A stretch of 6,190 bases of DNA from assembly GCA_027083475.1 (NCBI GenBank), contig JALWON010000145.1, positions 1 through 6,190 of the forward strand, given 5' to 3'. Shown piece by piece: positions 1 to 4,871 of this stretch (position 1 is its first letter; every line of letters starts with the position of its first letter). A model generated the notes under the pieces. That model was not told where the DNA came from and did no database searches. It was given only the letters and a program-made list of their open reading frames with translations. A program made the translations under genes and the position numbers. Source of the stretch: Sulfurimonas sp. (GTDB taxonomy: Bacteria; Campylobacterota; Campylobacteria; Campylobacterales; Sulfurimonadaceae).

Positions 1-131
1 AAAAGCAGCGGAATAATCGTAAAGATGGTATAAAAACTCAAACTTGCCGCAAAGAGTGTCAGTTCTTTATCTATAAAAGATTGAAGAAAAAACTTTGTAT
101 GTTTGAGTAATTTCACTGCTTTTGTCTGCAT
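1..131 (-). CDS. BrkB/YihY family inner-membrane protein, N-terminal fragment
   Basis: The gene runs off the left edge, so only the first 43 residues are visible. They give a short basic N-terminus (MQTKAVKLLKHTK) followed by FAASLSFYTIFTIIPLL. That hydrophobic stretch, with its A-S-L-S-F-Y-T-I-F-x-I-I-P pattern, is the typical start of the first membrane segment of YihY/BrkB proteins. These are polytopic inner-membrane proteins once mislabelled ribonuclease BN, and their function is still unclear. The ATG lies 10 bases after the stop codon of the upstream FAD-linked oxidase gene, with AAGGAAA just before it, so it is probably co-transcribed and translated from its own ribosome binding site. 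I recall a gene labelled rbn next to glcD in Campylobacter jejuni, which agrees. Family assignment is fairly sure despite the short fragment; integrity of the rest cannot be judged. Confidence 0.8.
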   Translation of the reverse strand, partial: MQTKAVKLLKHTKFFLQSFIDKELTLFAASLSFYTIFTIIPLL

Positions 132-141
132 AACTTTCCTT

Positions 142-1527
142 CTAATCAAGCCCCATTTTTGCAGGGTTTAAGATGTTGTTTGGGTCAAACGCAGCCTTGA
201 TAGATTTGAAAAGATTCATCTCTTCTTCTGTAAACGCCATACCCATATAAGGAGCTTTTGCAAGCCCTATACCATGTTCCCCTGAGAGTGTTCCCCCTAA
301 ATCAACAGTCGCTTGAAAGACCTCTTCTATGGCCTTATAAGCGATTTTGACCTGTTCAGGATCGGAGCCATCTACCATAACATTTGTATGCACATTCCCA
401 TCACCTGTATGCCCAAAACAAGGAATGTTCACTTGATATTTATCGGCAATAGCATAAAATTTCTCTAAAAGTTCAGGAAGTGCTGAACGTGGTACTGTGA
501 CATCTTCATTGAGTTTTTTACTGCCATAAACACTCAAAGCGGGACTTGCATTTCGTCTTGCAAACCACAAATCAGCTGCCTCTTTGTCATCTTTTGCAAT
601 GCGAAACTCTGAACAGCCATTTTCTTTAAACACTTCTTCGATTTTTGCAAGTTGAAAATCCAAATCATCTTCTAAGTTCCCATCAACATCTGTGACAAGC
701 AAAGCTCCTGCATCTACAGGCAAACCTTTTGAAAAGGTTTGTTCTACGGCACGGATGGTCAGGTTATCTAAAAACTCCATGGCTACAGGGGTAATCCCGC
801 TTGCCATTGTTTTATATACTGCTTCCATCGCTTGATGCACACTCTCAAAAATTCCCATGGCGGTTTTTGTCATTTTAGGTTTTGGAATGAGTTTTAGAGT
901 AATCTCACTCAAAACAGCTAATGTCCCCTCAGAAGCAATTAAAATACCGCTGATGTTATAACCTGCCACATCTTTAATGGTGCGTTTGCCTGCTTTTATA
1001 ATGTCTCCATTTGGAAGCACAGCACGGGTTGCCATCACATAATCTTTGGTGATGCCATACTTCGCAGCACGCATCCCCCCTGCGTTTTCACTTACATTGC
1101 CACCAATAGTAGAGTAATCTTGACTCGCTGGATCTGGCGGATAAAAAAGTCCTAACTCCTCAACAGCCCGCTGTAAGTCCATATTGACCACACCGGGTTG
1201 GACGATGGCAACCATATTTTTCATATCTATCTCTAAGATTTTGTTCATATGCTTTTCAAAACCTAAAACAATGCCCCCAGAACTTGGCAATGCACCACCT
1301 GTAAAGCCACTCCCTGCCCCACGCGGTACAATCACAATTTTATGCGCATTGCAGTACATCAAAATTTTACTAATGTCATCTTCGTTGCGAGGAAACAGCA
1401 CTGCATCAGGCTCAAACTTCGAGCGAGTTGCATCGTACGAGTAAGCAATAAGGTGTGCCTTGTCACTATAAATATTATCTTGCCCTACAATAGAGGTGAA
1501 GTGGGCTAAATGTTTAGCATCTATCAT
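142..1527 (-). CDS. glcD: GlcD-family FAD-linked 2-hydroxyacid dehydrogenase (glycolate/D-lactate oxidase type)
   Basis: A 461-residue flavoprotein of the VAO/PCMH fold that oxidises a 2-hydroxyacid such as glycolate or D-lactate to the 2-oxoacid and passes electrons to the respiratory chain. The FAD-binding half (about 35-215) carries PRGAGSGFTGGALP at 68-81, PPDPAS at 130-135 and IGGNVSENAGG at 141-151. The C-terminal cap and metal-site half shows EDVTVPR at 341-347, GHTGDGNVH at 372-380 and SGEHGIG at 415-421, and ends with the usual NPAK near 454. All expected motifs are present and the length is near full (E. coli GlcD is about 499), so it looks intact. The ATG is 2 bases after the stop of the PgbA-N gene, and its AGGAAAAT binding site overlaps that gene's last codons, implying coupling. 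No separate glcE or glcF is visible, so a single-subunit enzyme or partners elsewhere are possible. Substrate (glycolate, D-lactate or another hydroxyacid) cannot be settled from sequence. Confidence 0.9.
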   Translation of the reverse strand: MIDAKHLAHFTSIVGQDNIYSDKAHLIAYSYDATRSKFEPDAVLFPRNEDDISKILMYCNAHKIVIVPRGAGSGFTGGALPSSGGIVLGFEKHMNKILEIDMKNMVAIVQPGVVNMDLQRAVEELGLFYPPDPASQDYSTIGGNVSENAGGMRAAKYGITKDYVMATRAVLPNGDIIKAGKRTIKDVAGYNISGILIASEGTLAVLSEITLKLIPKPKMTKTAMGIFESVHQAMEAVYKTMASGITPVAMEFLDNLTIRAVEQTFSKGLPVDAGALLVTDVDGNLEDDLDFQLAKIEEVFKENGCSEFRIAKDDKEAADLWFARRNASPALSVYGSKKLNEDVTVPRSALPELLEKFYAIADKYQVNIPCFGHTGDGNVHTNVMVDGSDPEQVKIAYKAIEEVFQATVDLGGTLSGEHGIGLAKAPYMGMAFTEEEMNLFKSIKAAFDPNNILNPAKMGLD

Positions 1528-1529
1528 GG

Positions 1530-2336
1530 TTATTTTCCTATCTTAAATTGTTTGAGTAAATAATGAAATTTTGCATCACTCTTTTGAATAATCTCATATA
1601 AACGAGTATCGTATGGATTGTTTTGCACTAAAAGTTCATAGTAATGTGGGGCATACGCTTCAAGTTCATCATTGCCCTCTCCCCAAAGCTGCCACCAATG
1701 AGAAGGAATAGATTCTATACGGGAATAAAAAGGGAGTTGCACATTGTCCTCCACTAAAGGGGCTTCATTGATCCCTAAAATATGAAAACTTTTGCTATCA
1801 ACCATATAAACTTTTTTATCCAAATAGATAAAAACAAGTCCGACACTACTCATATTGCTCATGGCTAAGAAATCTGCTTTCATTGGTGTTGGATGGCCAC
1901 GAAAAGACAAAACAGTGGCAAATAAATCAGGATGTACCCACTGAATATCTACATTTTTTGTCACTTGGTGGTAAATCTCTTCACTTGGAGCAATCAAAAG
2001 CCCACGATTGTACCCAAAGGCAAACATCGCGACATCGCCAACACTTGCAACCCATTTTCCAGAAGGTAGCGAGTTGTTTTGCAAACCTGTGTAAGGAGTA
2101 AGCTTGATTGTGGCGATTTTTTTTGTATCGTCATAAGCAACAACAAGGGCATTATTTAAGATACTTGAATGATTTTTTGTAATTTGATGGTATACAAAGC
2201 CACTCATCCCAACATCAATATGTTCAACCTGTATGTTTGCTAACATATTTTTGTGATCAACAGCTATCAGGGGTGATTTTAAAATCCCTGCACTCAACTC
2301 AAGAAAAACGACAAACATTACTATAATAAACTTCAT
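1530..2336 (-). CDS. Secreted PgbA N-terminal-domain-like protein
   Basis: A 268-residue protein from the chosen ATG at 2336. A longer reading from 2384 is open, but it would run through a perfect TATAAT at 2369-2364 and bury the signal peptide. The internal start gives MKFIIVMFVVFLELSAG, a good Sec signal (cleavage probably after LSA), and has AAGAG upstream. The mature part resembles the N-terminal domain of the Helicobacter plasminogen-binding proteins PgbA/PgbB. Recognisable features are the G-x-x-x-H-Q-I region with HSSIL, the F-x-Y-N-R-G-L-L-I-A-P segment, WVHPDLFA, PTPMKADF and SVGLVFI near the middle, and YMVDSKSFHIL. The long lysine-rich C-terminal tail of H. pylori PgbA is missing. 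Instead there is a W-rich stretch (HWWQLWGEG) and a helical end finishing in lysine. It heads the operon with glcD and the BrkB gene and diverges from the M23 peptidase. Plasminogen binding should not be assumed; an envelope or periplasmic role is the inference. Confidence 0.75.
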   Translation of the reverse strand: MKFIIVMFVVFLELSAGILKSPLIAVDHKNMLANIQVEHIDVGMSGFVYHQITKNHSSILNNALVVAYDDTKKIATIKLTPYTGLQNNSLPSGKWVASVGDVAMFAFGYNRGLLIAPSEEIYHQVTKNVDIQWVHPDLFATVLSFRGHPTPMKADFLAMSNMSSVGLVFIYLDKKVYMVDSKSFHILGINEAPLVEDNVQLPFYSRIESIPSHWWQLWGEGNDELEAYAPHYYELLVQNNPYDTRLYEIIQKSDAKFHYLLKQFKIGK

Positions 2337-2363
2337 TGCTACTCTTTTTTTTAATCTACTGAG

Positions 2364-2372
2364 ATTATAGCA
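2364..2372 (-). promoter_or_regulatory. Extended -10 promoter for the PgbA-N/glcD/BrkB operon
   Basis: Read on the minus strand this is TGCTATAAT, a perfect extended -10 box. It would start transcription near 2357, leaving about 20 untranslated bases before the ATG at 2336, with a run of eight A residues and AAGAG in the leader. No good -35 hexamer is seen, which fits the sigma-70 promoters of Campylobacterota, where the -35 is often absent. This site also argues against the longer start at 2384. Confidence 0.65.
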
Positions 2373-2398
2373 AATAAACCTCATACTAAGCCAAAACT

Positions 2399-2407
2399 TG
2401 CTAAAAT
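2399..2407 (+). promoter_or_regulatory. Extended -10 promoter for the M23 peptidase/Nudix operon
   Basis: The sequence TGCTAAAAT matches an extended -10 box with one mismatch to TATAAT. A start near 2414 would give a leader of about 23 bases before the TTG at 2437. No clear -35 is present. It lies back to back with the divergent promoter at 2364-2372, about 30 bases apart, so the upstream parts of both promoters overlap. Confidence 0.5.
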
Positions 2408-2425
2408 TTCATCCACATTTATTTT

Positions 2426-2428
2426 AGG
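2426..2428 (+). promoter_or_regulatory. Ribosome binding site deciding the TTG start of the M23 peptidase
   Basis: TAGG (core AGG) lies 8 bases before TTG at 2437. No ATG or GTG in frame lies between here and the end of the signal peptide coding region, and starting at the TTG produces a complete Sec signal. The start is therefore supported by both spacing and protein sense, although the Shine-Dalgarno match is short. Confidence 0.5.
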
Positions 2429-2436
2429 TTTATACA

Positions 2437-3630
2437 TTGATACGAATTTTCATTCCCTTATTACTCCTTGTTAGCACACTTTTTGCCAATACTATAGAGA
2501 GAAACCGCTGGAAAAGTGGTGAAACATTTCTCATCTTTTTACAAAATCACAATCTTCCCACAAGAGAGTTATACTACAATCTTGACAAAGATGATCAAAG
2601 ACTCACAGAAGAGATGCGTTCAGGCATTCACTACCAAATTTCTCGCAATGAGGACAACTCCATAGACCAAATTTTAATTGCCCTCAACGATGAACTTCAG
2701 ATTCACATTTACAAGCAGAAGAACACTTATAAATTTGAAGCCATTCCTATCATCAGTACGACAAAAGAAGAGGTTTTTTCAAGTAAAGTCATGAGTTCAC
2801 CCGCTTACACCATCATCAAAGAAACAGGTTCCAAAAAACTTGCTCAAATTTTTGTCGCTAGTTTTCAAAACTCCCTCAACTTTAAAAATGACATCCGAAA
2901 AGGCGATAGACTTGTCATGATTTATGATCAAAAATACCGTTTAGGCAAACCCTTTTCTATGCCAACCCTCAAAGTCGCTATGATAGAGATGCACCATAAA
3001 AAGCACTTTATCTACTTAAACAGCGATGATCGATACTATAATGAAAAAGCACGCAAAGTAGAAGGTTTTCTCCTTGCTCGTCCTGTTCGAGGTGCGAGAA
3101 TCTCTTCGTACTTCACAAAACGCAGATGGCACCCAGTCTTACACAAATGGAAAGCACATTTAGGTATAGACTTTGCAGCACGCAGAGGTACACCTGTCAT
3201 GGCAGCAGGGAGTGGAACTGTGATTTGGGCACACCGTATGGGAAGCTATGGCAATCTTGTAAAAATCCGCCATGGGGATGGCTATGAAACACGCTATGCC
3301 CATCTCAAAGCCTTCCGTCGCGGTATCCGCAGAGGCAGACATGTCAAAAAAGGACAAGTCATAGGCTATGTAGGGACAACAGGACGCTCAACAGGTCCAC
3401 ACCTCCATTTTGAACTCCGCAAACGCGGCCGAGCGATTAATCCGCTCAGAGTGGTGCAAATCACTACAAGAAAACTCTCAGGCAAAGCAAAAAGATCTTT
3501 CTTGAAACTGCAAAAACACTACAACAAACAGGTAGAAGCTGCACTCAATAGCAAAAGTACCTTTGTCAAACAGACCCCAATGCAAGATGTTTGCTACCTC
3601 AAACACACACCAAAGAGCAATCATGAGTAA
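2437..3630 (+). CDS. csd3: Periplasmic M23 (LytM) peptidoglycan metallopeptidase, Csd3/HdpA-like
   Basis: A 397-residue zinc peptidase that should cut cross-links or trim stem peptides of peptidoglycan in the periplasm. Residues 1-17 (MIRIFIPLLLLVSTLFA) are a Sec signal. Residues about 20-205 form an N-terminal region like the two regulatory domains of H. pylori Csd3/HdpA. The LytM domain spans about 210-340. Zinc ligands are predicted as H241 and D245 (HLGID) and H324 (in HLH), with H289 (YAHL) and H322 as catalytic histidines. G-T-P-V-x-A-A-G-x-G-x-V and GRSTGPHLHFEL are canonical. An unusually basic patch (RRGIRRGRHVKKG) lies at 295-306. Length matches Csd3 (about 403), which acts in cell-shape control, and the gene order also matches the H. 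pylori locus. The start codon is TTG. The stop overlaps the Nudix start by 8 bases, so the pair is translationally linked. M23 identity is certain; Csd3 orthology is inferred from length, layout and context. Confidence 0.9.
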   Translation: MIRIFIPLLLLVSTLFANTIERNRWKSGETFLIFLQNHNLPTRELYYNLDKDDQRLTEEMRSGIHYQISRNEDNSIDQILIALNDELQIHIYKQKNTYKFEAIPIISTTKEEVFSSKVMSSPAYTIIKETGSKKLAQIFVASFQNSLNFKNDIRKGDRLVMIYDQKYRLGKPFSMPTLKVAMIEMHHKKHFIYLNSDDRYYNEKARKVEGFLLARPVRGARISSYFTKRRWHPVLHKWKAHLGIDFAARRGTPVMAAGSGTVIWAHRMGSYGNLVKIRHGDGYETRYAHLKAFRRGIRRGRHVKKGQVIGYVGTTGRSTGPHLHFELRKRGRAINPLRVVQITTRKLSGKAKRSFLKLQKHYNKQVEAALNSKSTFVKQTPMQDVCYLKHTPKSNHE

Positions 3631-4192
3631 AATCACATCAACAGAGCCCCTTACACATCCAAACTACATTAAACCTATCATGCTCAACTACACATTAAAG
3701 GGGCAAAAAAAGCAGTGGGAAGCCGTCATTACCCATAGTAGTGTTTCCATTCTGCTCTACCATAGAGAAAAAGAGGCTTTTGTCCTTGTCAAACAACTCC
3801 GCCCAGCAGTACTCAATGCCAACAAAACGGATGGTTTTATGTATGAAATGTGTGCAGGCATTATAGACAAAGACGCCTCTGATGCCCAGATTGCCAAAGA
3901 AGAGGTTTATGAGGAGTGTGGCTATAACATCCCTGTAGAGAGCCTTGAAAAAGTCACATCCTTTTACACCAATGTCGGCATTTCAGGAGCAAAACAGACC
4001 ATCTACTATGCTGAACTTACAGAAGCTATGAAAATTAATAATGGTGGCGGTCTCCCTGAAGAAGACATCGAAGTCATTTACATCCCTCTTAAAGAGGCAA
4101 AAGCGTTTATGTTTGATGAGAATTATCAAAAAACTTCAGGGGTTATTATGGCATTTTATTGGTTTTTTGATAATAAAAAGAGAGTACTTTAA
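3623..4192 (+). CDS. Nudix hydrolase, ADP-ribose/UDP-sugar pyrophosphatase-like
   Basis: A 189-residue Nudix protein, likely a cytoplasmic hydrolase of nucleoside diphosphate sugars such as ADP-ribose or UDP-glucose. The ATG at 3623 has AAAGAG five bases upstream and lies inside the last codons of the peptidase gene. The longer reading from 3563 adds only 20 residues of out-of-frame peptidase sequence and is rejected. VKQLRPAV (56-63) is the usual strand of ADP-sugar Nudix enzymes. The Nudix box runs from G79 to Y101 and ends EEVYEECGY. The three metal-binding glutamates of the helix remain, but the first conserved Glu is Ala (residue 85) and the usual Arg is Glu (93), so the box is degenerate. 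It resembles the AGI-D...EECGY box of human NUDT14-type UDP-sugar pyrophosphatases. A further family-like segment, TNVGISGAKQTIYYAE, lies at 116-131. Co-expression with a wall peptidase suggests, but does not show, a nucleotide-sugar housekeeping role. Confidence 0.85.
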   Translation: MSKITSTEPLTHPNYIKPIMLNYTLKGQKKQWEAVITHSSVSILLYHREKEAFVLVKQLRPAVLNANKTDGFMYEMCAGIIDKDASDAQIAKEEVYEECGYNIPVESLEKVTSFYTNVGISGAKQTIYYAELTEAMKINNGGGLPEEDIEVIYIPLKEAKAFMFDENYQKTSGVIMAFYWFFDNKKRVL

Positions 4193-4536
4193 ACCTCAAT
4201 ATCAAGCACAATTTTCACTTGTTTGTCTATCTCAAGTATCTCTTTATCGGTGAGCTGAGTAAGTACACCCTCTAAAATTCTTTGGTTATCTAAAGCTCTT
4301 ATTTGGTCGCATAATACATCACTTGTTTTTTCTAATTTATCTCTTTGAGTAATTCTATATCTTAAAGGGTAAGCATTATCTATTAAAACCGTTGAGATTG
4401 GCAAAATAATAGTTGTGGGATGTTCACAATCATTTAAAATATTTGTTTGGTAAATGAGAACAGGTCTTATTTTACCCACTTCATTCCCCTTTTTAGGGTT
4501 TAGTTTTGCTAAGTATATTTCACCTTTTTGAAACAT
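4189..4536 (-). CDS. mazF: MazF/PemK-family endoribonuclease toxin
   Basis: A 115-residue toxin of the MazF/PemK (CcdB-like fold) family, which cuts RNA at short specific sequences and halts growth when free of its antitoxin. Visible family features are GEIYLAKLNP at 5-14, GNEVGKIRPVLIYQ at 17-30 with R24 in the conserved R-P position, IILPIST at 43-49 holding the Ser/Thr of the active site, and DVLCDQIRALD at 73-83. The length is typical and the gene looks intact. It starts at the TAATG that ends the antitoxin gene (one shared A), so translation is coupled and antitoxin is made first. At the other end its TAA overlaps the TAA of the convergent Nudix gene by 4 bases, leaving no room for a terminator. 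Cleavage sequence cannot be predicted. Confidence 0.9.
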   Translation of the reverse strand: MFQKGEIYLAKLNPKKGNEVGKIRPVLIYQTNILNDCEHPTTIILPISTVLIDNAYPLRYRITQRDKLEKTSDVLCDQIRALDNQRILEGVLTQLTDKEILEIDKQVKIVLDIEV

Positions 4537-4769
4537 TACAAACCATCACCCAGAGTCTGTTCAAACTCTTGGGAAATTTTTAAACTCTCATCTCTTACTT
4601 TAAAAGAAGCATTTTTAATCTGCTCTTTAAGCCTCTCTTTCTCTAAAGCATCTTTATAATAAACAACTGCTTTTCTTATCAAATCGCTTTTAGTTGTGTG
4701 TAACATTTTCACCATATCTTCTAAAGTATTATAAAAATTATCATCAGACTTTAAAGTAATTGTGTGCAT
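4536..4769 (-). CDS. Ribbon-helix-helix antitoxin partner of MazF
   Basis: A 77-residue protein predicted to neutralise the adjacent MazF and to repress its own promoter. Residues 2-8 (HTITLKS) look like the DNA-contacting beta strand. They are followed by helix one (about 10-24) and helix two (KSDLIRKAVVYYKDALEK, 27-44), the usual ribbon-helix-helix pattern. The charged C-terminal part (45-77, ending EFEQTLGDGL) would be the flexible toxin-wrapping segment. This is an RHH antitoxin rather than the AbrB-type fold of E. coli MazE, a pairing known for many MazF homologues. The ATG at 4769 has AAGGAT six bases upstream. It is first in a two-gene operon and overlaps the toxin start by one base. 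The assignment rests on the fold pattern, small size and position. Confidence 0.8.
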   Translation of the reverse strand: MHTITLKSDDNFYNTLEDMVKMLHTTKSDLIRKAVVYYKDALEKERLKEQIKNASFKVRDESLKISQEFEQTLGDGL

Positions 4770-4774
4770 AATTT

Positions 4775-4780
4775 ATCCTT
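4775..4780 (-). promoter_or_regulatory. Strong ribosome binding site of the antitoxin
   Basis: Read on the minus strand it is AAGGAT, five bases of spacer before the ATG at 4769. This is stronger than the weak site in front of the toxin gene, which would favour surplus antitoxin, as expected in such operons. It also fixes the antitoxin start against the longer overlapping open frame that extends up to 4984. Confidence 0.6.
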
Positions 4781-4790
4781 CTTTCTCATA

Positions 4791-4796
4791 ATTGTA
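4791..4796 (-). promoter_or_regulatory. Candidate -10 box of the toxin-antitoxin operon
   Basis: The minus strand reads TACAAT, five of six bases of the consensus, placed to start transcription near 4784 and leave about 15 bases before the antitoxin ATG, just enough for the ribosome binding site. No convincing -35 hexamer is present. The direct repeats at 4813-4830 lie directly upstream, where a repressor could block polymerase. Confidence 0.45.
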
Positions 4797-4812
4797 AGAT
4801 AAGTCCTCTTAA

Positions 4813-4830
4813 AGTAATATTTTAGTAATA
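4813..4830. repeat. Tandem AGTAATA direct repeat, possible antitoxin operator
   Basis: AGTAATA occurs at 4813-4819 and again at 4824-4830, 11 bases apart, which places both copies on the same face of the helix. Ribbon-helix-helix repressors commonly bind tandem half-sites with about this spacing, and the site lies just upstream of the candidate antitoxin promoter. The region is AT-rich, so chance remains possible. A 6-base inverted pair (CTCTTA at 4806-4811, TAAGAG at 4840-4845) frames it. Confidence 0.4.
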
Positions 4831-4871
4831 CCGTTTTAATAAGAGAAATGTACTTGCTTTTTCCTTTAAAC

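Noticed and set aside
1184..1444. Plus-strand open frame opposite glcD
   Set aside because: It is a mirror of a well-supported coding region, without a ribosome binding site or recognisable protein features; the same applies to frames at 1883-2101, 3160-3357 and 4041-4253.
2345..2352. Run of eight T (A on the minus strand) in the PgbA-N leader as a phase-variation tract
   Set aside because: It is short, outside the coding region, and A-runs of this length are common in such leaders; kept only as a weak possibility.
2337..2384. Sixteen-codon N-terminal extension of the PgbA-N gene
   Set aside because: It would run through a perfect extended -10 box and hide the signal peptide; the ATG at 2336 has a better context.
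3563..3622. Twenty-codon extension of the Nudix gene into the peptidase gene
   Set aside because: It has no good ribosome binding site, and the residues are just another frame of the peptidase; ATG at 3623 has AAAGAG at suitable spacing.
4770..4871. A small RNA or CRISPR-like array in the gap before the antitoxin
   Set aside because: The repeats are only 7-10 bases and irregularly spaced, and no stable hairpin or terminator is seen.
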